From the NCBI GenBank assembly GCA_016710595.1, contig JADJVM010000008.1, positions 124,001 to 188,000 of the forward strand: a DNA stretch of 64,000 nucleotides. Reading direction: 5' to 3'. The position numbers were made by a program, and so were the translations under genes. The stretch comes from Niastella sp. GTDB lineage: Bacteria; Bacteroidota; Bacteroidia; Chitinophagales; Chitinophagaceae. How positions within the stretch are numbered: the stretch's first letter is position 1; every line of letters begins with the position of its first letter. The notes beneath the pieces are model-generated. The model was not told where the DNA came from. It saw only the letters and a list, made by a program, of their open reading frames with translations, and did no database searches. Positions 36,827 to 47,310 of the stretch are shown in pieces.

Positions 36827-39800
36827 TTATTGTAAAAGCACTACTGTACCTTTTTGCTGAACTATTTTTCCATTTTTATCTTTTCCTTTTATTACCCATA
36901 CATAAGTACCAACGGGTTGCTTGCGGCCAAGATAAAACCCATCCCAACCTTTTAACCATTCATTGGTTTCAAAAACCAATTCACCTAAGCGGTTAAATAC
37001 CCTAAAGTATTCAGTAGAAGTAATGCCAGAAGGAATAGGACGGAAGATGTCATTCCTGCCATCGCCGTTTGGTGAAAATGCATTTGGTACATAATAAGTG
37101 GGGCCTGCATATACTTTTATAAATACAGTATCCCAGCCTTCGCAGCCTGCAATATCCTTTACGGTAAGGGTGAAGCGGGTATCCTGTTGTAGAATGGCCA
37201 ATGGGTTTTGTGCAAATGCATTGTTTAAAACAGCAGCAGGAGCCCATACGTATTGTACACCTCCCAAACCAAATAACTGATGCGGTTGGCCCAAAACAGC
37301 AATGGTATCATTTCCTGCAAATGCCGGAACAGGTGGCGTTACTGTAACTATTACTTCATCAGAATGACTAAAATTACAACCATAATTATCAGTTACAGTA
37401 AGGGTATATATAAAGGTACCATCATTGGTAGTAGTTACCTGTGTTACTGCTGCATTGGGGTTGCTTAAACCACCAGCAGGTGTCCAGGTGTAAATTACAG
37501 AGCCAGATGTATTTGTTGCACTGCCATATAAGGTTGCCGGTGTGCGGTAACATACTGCAGTATCAAAACCGGCATGGGCAATGGGTTTGCGGAGTACATT
37601 GATTTGTACCGTATCTTTTCTTTGGCAAATTCCCCATTTAGCCAGTAAAGCATAACGTGCTGTATCGGTAGGGGAAACTACTGCATTTTTTACATTCGCA
37701 TCCTGTATGGTACTGGCAGGTGCATCTAACGACGTCCAGGTAAATATTGATGTAGCTGCATTTGTTTGCGGATAAATAGTTTTAGCGCTTTCAGCACAAA
37801 CGGTAGTATCTGGCCCCAATGTTAATCTCATGGTATCATTCAATACTACATTAATGGGAGCTGCTGAAGCAATACAGCCTTTTGCATCTTTTACTTTTAT
37901 ATTAGGATATGGCCCAATAGCAGGGGCAGTTATAACAGCAGAAGATTGATAAGCTGTTCCGTTTATTGAATATTGATATGGCGTGGTGCCACCTATTCCG
38001 GTAACTGTTATTTTTCCATCATTTCCAAAACAGGTAGATGCTAAAGAATTTGTTGCACTGGCTGTAAGCTGGGTGGGTTCCGATAAATTAATGGTTGTAT
38101 CTTTTGTACACCCTACTGCATCTTTAATTCTAAAACTATAGTTACCCATTGCTAATCCTGTAAAGGTGTTGGCTGTTTGGAAACTGGCAAAACCTGGCCC
38201 CATTGCATATTGATAAGGACTTACGCCACCACCACCATTTAATTTTATTGATCCGTTTGCATCGCCATTACACAAAGGCATTGTGTTTATATTTGGCATT
38301 TTTAATGCGGTATGTGTTGTTAAAGTGAATGAACCTGTGCCTGTGCAACCAATAGCATCGGTAAATGAATAGTTGTAAAGTACATTGGGACTAAGCGCTG
38401 TAAATATGCCTGTGTTATTGGTTTGTGGCGTACTACCATCAGTAAGGGTAAAGCTAAATGGTGCTGCACCAGAAGAAGGCAGGATAGTTACCTGCCCATC
38501 ATTTATACCATTACAGGGAGGGTTCACAGGAATAAAGGTTGATGCAATAGGCGAACCCATACCAACTATAGGGTTTACTGGTATTGTGCCGGTACAACCT
38601 GCAGCCGATACAAAACTAATGGTGTAAGTGCCTGCGGCTAAACCGGTAAATGTTGGACTGCTTTGTACAATATTACCCGGGTTCAGTGTAAAAGTATAAG
38701 GGCCGGTTCCGGTAGGTGATAGTGTTATAGTACCATCATTTACAGTAGGGCACGAAGTTGCAGTTGGAACTGAAGTGCCTGTTAGTGGGGCACCTGCTGC
38801 AACTATAATATTATTTTCTGTGTAGCTACAACCCAGGCTATTGGTTACTGTTACAGAATATGTATTGGGGGCAAGATTTGTAAAATTGCCATTCGTTTGG
38901 GTAACCGCACCAGGGTTTAAAGCATAAGTAAAGGTTCCGGGAGTAGTTGGAGTTACTGTAATAGTACCATCATTCACACCAGTGCAGGATGTATTATTTT
39001 TAACAACATTTGCAGCTAATGGAGGCCCTGCTGAAACGATTACATTATTAAGTGTACCACTGCATCCCAATGTATTTGTAAAACTAAAATTATAAGTTCC
39101 CGCAGTTAATCCTGTAAATAAAGGATTTGTTTGGGTGATAGCCCCGGGGTTTAAAGTATAAGTATAAGTTCCTGCAATGGCCGGGCTAAGTGTAATGGTT
39201 CCATCACTTGCTCCCTGGCAAGTAGTGCCAACAATTGTAGGAGAGGCGGTAGCCAACGGGCCGGCCGGAACTACAATATTATTAAGTGTACCACTGCAAC
39301 CAAAGCTATTTGAAAAGGTAACCGAATAGGTTCCGGCTGTGAGGCCTGTAAACATTCCATTACTTTGGGTTATGGCACCGGGGTTTAAAGTATAAGTATA
39401 TGTACCTGCAACGGTAGGCGTAATGCCGATGCTGCCATCAGATGCACCCTGGCAGGTTGGAATACCGGGACTGGCAGTACCGGTTAAAGAAGCACCGGCT
39501 GATATAATTATATTATTTACCGTTGCAGAACATCCCAGACTATTAGAAAAACTAACGGAATAAGTTCCTGCGGCCAATCCTGTAAATACTGGATTGGTTT
39601 GAGTAATGGCACCGGGGTTCAGTATATAAGTATAAGTTCCCGGTACGGATGCTGTAATGGTAAGGGTTCCATCTGAAGCACCCGAACAACTGGTAGCAGT
39701 AGATGATGCGGTTCCAGTAATGGCAGGCCCTGCAGAAATTATTATGTTATTGATGGTGCCACTACATGTACTTGCATTTGTAAATGTAGCAGAATATGTT

Positions 39801-42403
39801 CCCTGAGCTAAACCGGTAAATGTTCCATTTGACTGAGTATATGGACCGCCGGGTCCTGTTAATACGTAAGTATATGTGCCAGCAACTGCTGGTGTGATGG
39901 TAATGCTACCATCTGATGCACCCTGGCAAGTAGTACCTGAATGTGTTTGACTTCCGGATAGAGAGGATCCGGCTGAAACTACCAGGTTATTCAAATTTCC
40001 ACTACAACCTGTTGCATTGGTAAATGTTGCCGCATAAGTGCCTGCTGCCAGACCGGTAAATGTAGCAGTAGTTTGTGTATAAGGGCCTCCCGGGCCGGTT
40101 AACACATAAGTATGCGGGCCCGGAATGGTTGGCGTTATGGTAATGGTTCCATCTGCAGCACCCGAACAGCTTGTGGCAACTGTACTGCTGGTTCCACTTA
40201 ATGAACCGCCGACCGAAATAATAATATTTGTAAGCGTGCCAGAGCAACCGGCACCGGAAGTGAATGTTACGGAGTATGTGCCTGCTGCTAAGCCCGTAAA
40301 TATGTTACTAGCCTGGGTAATAGCGCCGGGGTTTAGTATATATGTATAACTACCCGGAGCGGAAGGTGTTATAGTAATCGTACCATCGGTTGCACCATTA
40401 CAAGTGGTATTTGTATGAGTCTGAGTACCTGATGGCCCGGATCCTCCGCCAACAGTAATTGACCTTGTGCCCTGGCAACCATTATTATCTTTGAAAATAA
40501 CAGTATGTACACCACTGGTTAAACCGGTGAATACATTAGATGGCTGAAAAAGGCCGCCATCAATATTATAAGAATAGGGGGGTACGCCAGTGAGCGGAGT
40601 TAGTGTAACTGTTCCATCTGCATTGCCCGGGCAACTGATAGGAGTTTGAGCGATACTTCCGGTTAAGCCGGCTCCTGAACTGACGGTAACGGTAATATTA
40701 ACCGTACAACCCCTGGAATCAATCACAGTAATAATATGGCTACCATTAGTTACCCCGGTAAAAACATTACTTACTTGAGCTGGTAATCCATCTATAGAAA
40801 AAGTGAAAGGCCCAATTCCGCCACTTCCGGGAGTGACAGTAATGGTACCATCATGAGCACCACTGCAAGAAGTACCTGTGCTTGTAGCAGAAGCATTAAT
40901 ATTTGTTCCCGGACTTATGGTAACAGTTTTTGTTCCTGCACAACCTCCTGCATCAGTAAAAGTTATGGTATAATTACCGGGCAATAGATTGGTGAAAATA
41001 TTAGAAGGCTGAAAGGGTCCGCCATTGGCCGAATAAAGATAGGGAGGTACCCCATTCGTAGGTGTAATCGTAATGGATCCATTTGCAACACCCGGGCAAC
41101 TTGCATTGCTATGTGACTCGTTTGATGTAAGACTATTAATAAGCGCTACTGTAGCCTGGATAGAATTACTGCAGGTACCCGTTGCATCAACTACGGTAAT
41201 AGTATAAGTTCCATTAGCAAGCCCTGTAAAAATTCCTGTATTATTACTAATATTTCCCGGTTGTAATGTATATGTAAGCGGTGGTGTTCCACTACCAGCA
41301 GTAACAGTAATAGTACCTGAATTGGATCCACAGGTAGTTGCTGTACTACTAGCATTTACAGGCATCGCATTTTTAGTAACATTTATAGTATCTAAACTGT
41401 AAAAAGTACCATTAGGATCATCTATTTTTCTATAAGTTGTTTTAACAACATAAGTTTCTGTGGCATTGGTAGGGCAAATATTATTAAAGGCTACTTCAAA
41501 AGTTGATGCATCTACTCTAACGGTATCACCTGTTGCAATCACTGAACCTGTTCCATCTAATAATTCTACCTTCTGGTATAATGAATTTCCTCCAGATGGA
41601 ATAAATCTCCAAATCTCATTCATTCCAATACTGCCCCAGGGTGGGTCTGTCATTGTACGTCCGGGAGCCATCACGGATTTGGTCTTTGTAATATCCTGGA
41701 TACCTATCATCGAAACACCCGGCGTACCTGTTGGCCAGGTATTGCAAATTTGCATATCCCTGATATCCACTTCGATAATACCTGAAGATTCGTGTAAAAT
41801 AATTTGATGAGTATTTTCAATTAAACTAGTACAATCAAATAAGGGCACTTTATAAAAACTAAGAATCCATTTTCTATTTGGGGCTGTACCAAATGTTTGA
41901 TATTTGATTTGTGCCGTAGGAGAAAGTGTTGCTAAATTAACAGGATACAGATCATGATAGGGACCCATTACAATTGCTCCATCATATTGGTTGTTTGGTA
42001 AATTTCCGTAATTCTGCCAATGACTAAATCCTCCAGTTAGGGCAACATTAAATGAGATCAGTCCATTTGTACTAGCCACTACAGAACTGTAGGGTGTTTG
42101 ATAAAATGGAAAAGAAAATGGAAGCGTTAATACAGAGGAGTATCGGTCATCAATTATTAAATTGGTTGAGGGACCAGGATCGGCGGGTGAAACAATGGGG
42201 TAACAAGCACCAACTTCGCTACTTATATTTTTTACAACATAGTTAGATGTTAAATCTTTAATATCGGGAATTCGTTCTGTGATGTTGAAACAATTAATAC
42301 CACAACCCAATACAGTATCCTTGGCACAGTTATAAGATAGTGATTGTGCCTGGGTAAACTGAAACCCAGCCACGCAAAAAATCAGGAGTAAAATTTTACG
42401 CAT
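36827..42403 (-). CDS. Giant SprB-repeat surface protein with gliding-motility-type C-terminal domain
   Basis: A 1858-residue secreted protein. A signal peptide (MRKILLLIFCVAGFQFTQAQ) is followed by a 320-residue N-terminal region. About fifteen repeats of roughly 78 residues (about 347-1519) come next, then two PKD/Ig-like segments (TWTPAGGLSNPNAAV, YVWAPAAVLNNAF). The C-terminal NAFSPNGDGRNDIF ... GWDGFYLGRKQPVGTYVWV is the CHU_C/type B sorting domain used by the type IX secretion system. The repeat form is like SprB, the mobile gliding adhesin of flavobacteria. It is probably an adhesin. No gliding gene lies nearby, so a motility role is not shown. Confidence 0.88.
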   Translation of the reverse strand: MRKILLLIFCVAGFQFTQAQSLSYNCAKDTVLGCGINCFNITERIPDIKDLTSNYVVKNISSEVGACYPIVSPADPGPSTNLIIDDRYSSVLTLPFSFPFYQTPYSSVVASTNGLISFNVALTGGFSHWQNYGNLPNNQYDGAIVMGPYHDLYPVNLATLSPTAQIKYQTFGTAPNRKWILSFYKVPLFDCTSLIENTHQIILHESSGIIEVDIRDMQICNTWPTGTPGVSMIGIQDITKTKSVMAPGRTMTDPPWGSIGMNEIWRFIPSGGNSLYQKVELLDGTGSVIATGDTVRVDASTFEVAFNNICPTNATETYVVKTTYRKIDDPNGTFYSLDTINVTKNAMPVNASSTATTCGSNSGTITVTAGSGTPPLTYTLQPGNISNNTGIFTGLANGTYTITVVDATGTCSNSIQATVALINSLTSNESHSNASCPGVANGSITITPTNGVPPYLYSANGGPFQPSNIFTNLLPGNYTITFTDAGGCAGTKTVTISPGTNINASATSTGTSCSGAHDGTITVTPGSGGIGPFTFSIDGLPAQVSNVFTGVTNGSHIITVIDSRGCTVNITVTVSSGAGLTGSIAQTPISCPGNADGTVTLTPLTGVPPYSYNIDGGLFQPSNVFTGLTSGVHTVIFKDNNGCQGTRSITVGGGSGPSGTQTHTNTTCNGATDGTITITPSAPGSYTYILNPGAITQASNIFTGLAAGTYSVTFTSGAGCSGTLTNIIISVGGSLSGTSSTVATSCSGAADGTITITPTIPGPHTYVLTGPGGPYTQTTATFTGLAAGTYAATFTNATGCSGNLNNLVVSAGSSLSGSQTHSGTTCQGASDGSITITPAVAGTYTYVLTGPGGPYTQSNGTFTGLAQGTYSATFTNASTCSGTINNIIISAGPAITGTASSTATSCSGASDGTLTITASVPGTYTYILNPGAITQTNPVFTGLAAGTYSVSFSNSLGCSATVNNIIISAGASLTGTASPGIPTCQGASDGSIGITPTVAGTYTYTLNPGAITQSNGMFTGLTAGTYSVTFSNSFGCSGTLNNIVVPAGPLATASPTIVGTTCQGASDGTITLSPAIAGTYTYTLNPGAITQTNPLFTGLTAGTYNFSFTNTLGCSGTLNNVIVSAGPPLAANVVKNNTSCTGVNDGTITVTPTTPGTFTYALNPGAVTQTNGNFTNLAPNTYSVTVTNSLGCSYTENNIIVAAGAPLTGTSVPTATSCPTVNDGTITLSPTGTGPYTFTLNPGNIVQSSPTFTGLAAGTYTISFVSAAGCTGTIPVNPIVGMGSPIASTFIPVNPPCNGINDGQVTILPSSGAAPFSFTLTDGSTPQTNNTGIFTALSPNVLYNYSFTDAIGCTGTGSFTLTTHTALKMPNINTMPLCNGDANGSIKLNGGGGVSPYQYAMGPGFASFQTANTFTGLAMGNYSFRIKDAVGCTKDTTINLSEPTQLTASATNSLASTCFGNDGKITVTGIGGTTPYQYSINGTAYQSSAVITAPAIGPYPNIKVKDAKGCIASAAPINVVLNDTMRLTLGPDTTVCAESAKTIYPQTNAATSIFTWTSLDAPASTIQDANVKNAVVSPTDTARYALLAKWGICQRKDTVQINVLRKPIAHAGFDTAVCYRTPATLYGSATNTSGSVIYTWTPAGGLSNPNAAVTQVTTTNDGTFIYTLTVTDNYGCNFSHSDEVIVTVTPPVPAFAGNDTIAVLGQPHQLFGLGGVQYVWAPAAVLNNAFAQNPLAILQQDTRFTLTVKDIAGCEGWDTVFIKVYAGPTYYVPNAFSPNGDGRNDIFRPIPSGITSTEYFRVFNRLGELVFETNEWLKGWDGFYLGRKQPVGTYVWVIKGKDKNGKIVQQKGTVVLLQ
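37845..41365 (-). repeat. About fifteen tandem SprB-like coding repeats
   Basis: Each unit is about 235 bp (78 residues). It has a first cysteine before GAxDGTITITP, a middle TYTLNPGAITQ-like strand, then FTGLAAGTYSVTF and a second cysteine in GCSGTLNNIIVSAG. Units 5-12 are the most alike, indicating recent expansion, while outer units have diverged. The two cysteines per unit suggest a disulfide in each domain. Confidence 0.88.
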
Positions 42404-42495
42404 TTATTAAAATTATAAGCTTGAAAAAACAGGCCTTAAAGTTAATTAAAAAAAGTAAGTTTTTAACAAATCTATAACCTACTTTACACAATAAA

Positions 42496-44415
42496 TTAAT
42501 AGATCCATCGTACAAACGCCTCCATAGCAGCATATTGTGTAAGGCCCAGTTGTGCATAAAGTTGGGCCGTATTACTATTTCTTGCCTCGGCACGTTGCCA
42601 AAACTCCCTGTCATCGCTACCTTGAAAGGGAACGGTATCTTTTTGTGACTGGTGGATAAATATCCCATTCCTTTTTTGTAATACCTGGTCGGGACTCATC
42701 GGTACTGCCATTTGTATTTCGGTAATATCCCATTCCTGCCATGCTCCTTTATACAGCCAGAGCCAACAATCTTTTAACCAAGGTTCGCCGGCTGATTTTA
42801 ATCTCTCTAACGCCGTCAATACAACATCAAAACAAACTTTATGGGTACCATGCGGATCGGCAAAATCACCGGCACAATAAATAATATGTGGTTTTATTTC
42901 CTGCAACAATTCCATTGTTTTTATGACGTCGGCTTCTCCCATCGGATTTTTCTCAATGGTGCCGGTTTCATAAAAGGGTAGATTTTGAAAATGTATATTC
43001 TCATCCTTTATGCCTACATATTTACATGTGGCCCTGGCTTCGCATTGGCGTATCAGGCCTTTGATTGCCCTTATTTCTTCGGTATCTTTTTCACTGGTTT
43101 GTTTTTTTGCCAGGTAATCATGGGCTTCTGCTAATATTTTTTTGCTTTTGCTATCATCAATATCAAAGAGCTGTTCAAAGCCTACAGCAAAATTTAAGAA
43201 ACGGGTTGCAAATTCATCTGTAACGGCGATATTACCACTGGTTTGATATGCCACATGTACATCATGCCCCTGGTTATGTAATCGCATAAACGTACCACCC
43301 ATACTTATAATATCATCATCGGGATGGGGGGAAAAGATAATGCACCGTTTTGGAAAGGGTGTATTTCTTTCGGGGTGCGATGATCGGGAATCAGTAGGCT
43401 TGCCACCGGGCCAGCCTGTAATACTGTCTCTTAATAAATAAAAAACCTGTAAGTTTATTTCATAAGCATCTCCCTTCTCAGTGATAAGATCATTTAACCC
43501 ATTATCATTATAATCAAAATTGGTAAGGCTAAGTACCGGTTTTTTTAATTTTAGCGCCAAATTGATCACAGCCTTCTTAATCATCTTTTCTGTCCACTCA
43601 CATTCACCGGTAAGCCAGGGCGATTTAAAGCGGGTAAGTTCGCTGGCAGCAGTTTCATCTATCACAAAACAACAGTCGTCATGATGCTGCAATAAAGAGG
43701 CAGGTATTTCATCGGTATCATCATCTTCCACCGCTTTTTTAATAACCGGCGCTTTATTTTGGCCCCAGGCCATTAAAATAATTTCTTTTGATTTTAAAAT
43801 GGTATGAATGCCCATGGTGATGGCCATACGGGGCACCTGGTTCATATTCCCAAATTCAAAACTATTTGCCTGGCGTGTACTATTATCCAGGGTAACCAAA
43901 CGGGTTTTGCTAAAAATGCTGCTGCCCGGTTCATTAAATCCAATATGGCCGTTTACACCAATCCCTAAAATTTGTAAATCTAAGCCACCAGCATCTTCTA
44001 TTTGTTTTTCATACTGCAAAGCATGTTCTTTTACCTTTTCTTTTGGCAACGTGCCATCTGGCAGGTGATAATTTTTAGGATCAATATCAGTATGCTCAAA
44101 TAAATATTTACGCATAAAATAATGATAGCTCTGCAAAGCATCTTTACTCATAGGGTAATATTGATCTAAGTTAAAAGTGATCACTTCTTTAAAACTGAGC
44201 CCTTCTTCCTGATGCATACGTACCAACTCGGCATATAAACTTTTGGGGGTAGATCCTGTAGCTAACCCAATAACGCATTTCTTTCCTTCTGCATTTTTTT
44301 TGCGTATGAGCGCAGCAATTTTATTTGCTACAAATACAGAACCCTCTTTAGGAGATGGAAAAATTTTTACCGGTATTTTTTCTAATGAGTCAGTAAAATC
44401 TATTTCTTTTATCAT
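42496..44415 (-). CDS. nagB: Glucosamine-6-phosphate deaminase fused to a PIG-L/LmbE deacetylase-like domain
   Basis: A 639-residue two-domain protein. Residues 1-270 are NagB: GLATGSTPKSLYAELV, FNLDQYYPM and GIGVNGHIGFNEPGS hold the substrate and catalytic residues converting GlcN-6-P to fructose-6-P and ammonia. Residues about 370-639 are PIG-L/LmbE-like, with zinc-site motif FSPHPDDDIISMGG and DPHGTH, as in N-acetylglucosaminyl deacetylases. The deacetylase-like half may act on an acetylated amino sugar, but this is inference. It follows the GH20 hexosaminidase by 31 bp, forming a GlcNAc/chitooligosaccharide use operon. Confidence 0.92.
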   Translation of the reverse strand: MIKEIDFTDSLEKIPVKIFPSPKEGSVFVANKIAALIRKKNAEGKKCVIGLATGSTPKSLYAELVRMHQEEGLSFKEVITFNLDQYYPMSKDALQSYHYFMRKYLFEHTDIDPKNYHLPDGTLPKEKVKEHALQYEKQIEDAGGLDLQILGIGVNGHIGFNEPGSSIFSKTRLVTLDNSTRQANSFEFGNMNQVPRMAITMGIHTILKSKEIILMAWGQNKAPVIKKAVEDDDTDEIPASLLQHHDDCCFVIDETAASELTRFKSPWLTGECEWTEKMIKKAVINLALKLKKPVLSLTNFDYNDNGLNDLITEKGDAYEINLQVFYLLRDSITGWPGGKPTDSRSSHPERNTPFPKRCIIFSPHPDDDIISMGGTFMRLHNQGHDVHVAYQTSGNIAVTDEFATRFLNFAVGFEQLFDIDDSKSKKILAEAHDYLAKKQTSEKDTEEIRAIKGLIRQCEARATCKYVGIKDENIHFQNLPFYETGTIEKNPMGEADVIKTMELLQEIKPHIIYCAGDFADPHGTHKVCFDVVLTALERLKSAGEPWLKDCWLWLYKGAWQEWDITEIQMAVPMSPDQVLQKRNGIFIHQSQKDTVPFQGSDDREFWQRAEARNSNTAQLYAQLGLTQYAAMEAFVRWIY

Positions 44416-44446
44416 TGCCTTTTTTTATGAATGTTGATTGTGGTTA

Positions 44447-46720
44447 TTAATTTATTTCAATTTCATCAAAGAATATCCAGGGTTTATAGCCAGCGCCGGG
44501 AAGCCCTGAAGGAATTACTTTCAAGGCATCTGCCTTAATTTTTATAAACTGGGCAATACCGGGTTTTTGATATTGAAAAATATGATTTCTTTTTGCATCG
44601 GGTAAACTTACTGTTGCTAATTCAGTAAAAGAAACTCCATCATCGCTGCTGTAAAATGTTACCTGTGTGGCAGGGTAAATCCAACTGGCAGGCTGTGCAA
44701 ACGCATGTAAATTGATAGATTGAAAAACTGTTTTTTCTCCCAGATCCACAATGGCTTCCATATCGCTACCATTGAATCCTAAAAATTGGGATGACTTGCT
44801 CATGCCCATTGTATTTACAACCCCATCTACCAAACTAAAACCACCACTACCGGCATATTTACCCGCCGGAGGATAAGTGAGTGTAACTGGTTTACCGGAT
44901 GCTTTATTTAGCAAGAATTGTTGCTTCACCCAATTGCTTACTATTTTTTTATTTTCATCCTGTAAGGCAGCCTGCCATAAGCCTGATGTTTTTATTTCAA
45001 CAGGTTCTGTATATTCGTAAGCAGAAGTTAGGCTTTCGCTATTGGCAATTATAATTTTATCGTTTTTACTTTTGGTAGAAAGGTACCATCCAATTTTATA
45101 ATGTGGTAACGGAACAACTTTTGCCTGCAAGTCGTAGAAAGCATTGCTGTAGTTTGCACCCCATAATTTGTATCTTTTCATTAATTGTGGGATTCGGTCT
45201 TCAAAACTATCCCAGTTCCTGGATGCTTTAGGGCTCCATAATACTTCACTCAATGCAGTCATTCGGGGGAATATCATGTATTCAATTTTCTTAGGATTCG
45301 TAATATACTCAGTCCACAAATTTGCCTGCGCACCTAATATGTAATGTATTTCATCTGGTTTTAAACTTGCCGGAATAGGTTCATATCCATACACTTTTTC
45401 TAAAGGAACGTAGCCTCCAATCGTTATACTGTCTTCATTCAGCGATTGGCTATGATCAAAATAGCACCATTCACCGGGTGTCATAATTACATTGTGTTTT
45501 TGTTTTGCTGCTTCAATGCCGCCTTGTTCGCCACGCCAGCTCATTACAGTAGCATTGGGAGCAAGGCCGCCTTCTAAAATTTCATCCCAACCAATAATGG
45601 ACCTTCCATTTTTGTTTATGAATTTTTCTATACGCTGTATAAAATAGCTTTGTAATGCAAACTCATCTTTCAGGTGATTGTCTTTAATTCTCTTTTGGCA
45701 TTGCACACAATGTTTCCATCTTTCTTTGGGGCATTCATCGCCACCAATGTGTATGTATTTAGATGGGAATAATGCCATCACTTCGGTTAATACATCTTCT
45801 AAAAAATGAAAGGTACTATCGTTTCCTGCACAAAAAACATCTTCTATTACGCCCCAGGTTTCAAATGTTTTATAAGGGCCTTTGGTGCAACCGAGATATG
45901 GGTAACTGGCCAATGCAGCCATGGCATGTCCGGGCATTTCTATTTCTGGTATTACATTTATATGGCGTGCTGTTGCATAAGCTACTATTTCTTTAATTTG
46001 TTGTTGGGTATAAAATCCACAGTAGGGGGTGTTATCGTATAAGTCGCTACCATAGCGGCCTACCAGGGTTTCTGCACGGCAACCACCTACCGAAGTGAGC
46101 AATGGGTATTTTTTAATTTCAATACGCCAGCCCTGGTCATCGGTTAAATGCCAATGAAAATTATTGTACTTATGCATGGCTAAGTAATCAATATATTTTT
46201 TCACAAAAGCAGCTGATGAAAAATGCCGGGCAACATCCAGGTGCATGCCACGGTAGGCAAAACGGGGTTTGTCTTTAATGAGAATCCCGGCGATATCGCA
46301 GGCATCCATTTTTTCTGGCGGAAGCAGTTGTAATAATGTTTGCAGGCCATAAAAAATACCGGTGCTGTTTCCTGAACTTATTAAAATGGAATGATCTGCT
46401 ACTTGTAGCTCATAAGCGCCTTCATCTTTAATGGTAGCATTAAATTGAAGGATAATTTTATTGGAGTTTGATGAGAATTTAGAAGCATTTTTAGAAATGG
46501 GTAAACGGTAACCGTAAAATTGCTGAAGCAAATCGTTGAATAAAAGCGCTTCTTTGTCATAATTTTTTCCTGCTGATACTATCCCGGTTTTTTTGTCAAA
46601 ATGAAAAACACCCGTTTGGTTTTGAGTAAAAGCAGGAGCAGGAGTTACCTGTTGGTTATTTTGTGCTATTAGATGATAACTACAAAAGGAAAGGAAGAGG
46701 ATAGGTATATATTTTATCAA
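44447..46720 (-). CDS. Secreted GH20 beta-N-acetylhexosaminidase
   Basis: A 757-residue enzyme that removes terminal GlcNAc (or GalNAc) from glycans or chitooligosaccharides. An N-terminal signal (MIKYIPILFLSFCSYHLIAQ) is followed by a small GH20b-like domain and then the catalytic barrel. Landmarks are RGMHLDVARHF, FHWHLTDDQGWRIEIKKYP and the catalytic Asp-Glu pair in HIGGDECPKERW. The C-terminal 150 residues (AIVDLGEKTVFQSINLHAF) look like an F5/8-type sugar-binding domain. The start is TTG (46718-46720); no ATG precedes the signal peptide. It is the first gene of the operon with nagB. Confidence 0.92.
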   Translation of the reverse strand: MIKYIPILFLSFCSYHLIAQNNQQVTPAPAFTQNQTGVFHFDKKTGIVSAGKNYDKEALLFNDLLQQFYGYRLPISKNASKFSSNSNKIILQFNATIKDEGAYELQVADHSILISSGNSTGIFYGLQTLLQLLPPEKMDACDIAGILIKDKPRFAYRGMHLDVARHFSSAAFVKKYIDYLAMHKYNNFHWHLTDDQGWRIEIKKYPLLTSVGGCRAETLVGRYGSDLYDNTPYCGFYTQQQIKEIVAYATARHINVIPEIEMPGHAMAALASYPYLGCTKGPYKTFETWGVIEDVFCAGNDSTFHFLEDVLTEVMALFPSKYIHIGGDECPKERWKHCVQCQKRIKDNHLKDEFALQSYFIQRIEKFINKNGRSIIGWDEILEGGLAPNATVMSWRGEQGGIEAAKQKHNVIMTPGEWCYFDHSQSLNEDSITIGGYVPLEKVYGYEPIPASLKPDEIHYILGAQANLWTEYITNPKKIEYMIFPRMTALSEVLWSPKASRNWDSFEDRIPQLMKRYKLWGANYSNAFYDLQAKVVPLPHYKIGWYLSTKSKNDKIIIANSESLTSAYEYTEPVEIKTSGLWQAALQDENKKIVSNWVKQQFLLNKASGKPVTLTYPPAGKYAGSGGFSLVDGVVNTMGMSKSSQFLGFNGSDMEAIVDLGEKTVFQSINLHAFAQPASWIYPATQVTFYSSDDGVSFTELATVSLPDAKRNHIFQYQKPGIAQFIKIKADALKVIPSGLPGAGYKPWIFFDEIEIN

Positions 46721-46844
46721 AATAAACTGGGTTTAAATATTATTCTTAATAAAAGTGAAAATACAATTTTTAACCAAGATAATTTATTTTCATTTTTACC
46801 ATTTTAGGCAGGTCGTAGTTTCTATTTGAAATACTTAATGGAAG

Positions 46845-46860
46845 CCATAGGGGGCTATGG
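46845..46860. promoter_or_regulatory. Perfect hairpin CCATAG-GGGG-CTATGG
   Basis: A 6-bp perfect inverted repeat with a GGGG loop in the AT-rich divergent gap between the GH20 and TerB-like genes. There is no T-tail, so it is not a terminator. It could be an operator or RNA hairpin. The rest of 46721-46909 shows nothing else. Confidence 0.35.
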
Positions 46861-46933
46861 ATTTAAAATATAATAGCCAAGAAAAATCCTTAGCGAAAAT
46901 AAAATTTTAATGATATATTGTACAAAAAACGGT

Positions 46934-47284
46934 ATGAAAAAACAGGAGGCCGGTTATTCACTTTTAATGATTTTAACCAATGTAGATCACAAGCTCAATG
47001 TGGCTGAAGATATGGTAGTACGAAAATGGCTGGAAGAAAATTTTGATAAAAAAGGCGACCTGGACCATTGTATGCAAAAAATAAGTGCATTACCCGAGAC
47101 TGATTACCCGGTTTATTTTCAAAAACAAATGGAAGTATTCTATAGTGATTCAACCGCTGCTGACAGGCTTCGTTTATTACATTTTGCGATGGACCTTATA
47201 AAAGCTGATGGCAAAATAACAAAAGAAGAGAATACATTTTTCGATCTTTTATACAATGCATGGAGTGGAGATAATATTGAATAA
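46934..47284 (+). CDS. TerB-like small protein
   Basis: A 116-residue all-helical protein resembling the TerB family. It has two related halves, LMILTNVDHKLNVAEDMVVRKW and LIKADGKITKEENTFFDLL, each with the acidic D-x-K-x-x-x-E-x pattern that binds metal in TerB. No other tellurite-resistance gene is nearby. The frame can be opened eight codons earlier at 46910, but the leader MIYCTKNG is not family-like, so ATG 46934 is preferred. Confidence 0.65.
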   Translation: MKKQEAGYSLLMILTNVDHKLNVAEDMVVRKWLEENFDKKGDLDHCMQKISALPETDYPVYFQKQMEVFYSDSTAADRLRLLHFAMDLIKADGKITKEENTFFDLLYNAWSGDNIE

Positions 47285-47310
47285 CAGAATATCAATTTCG
47301 TCTGATCTTC

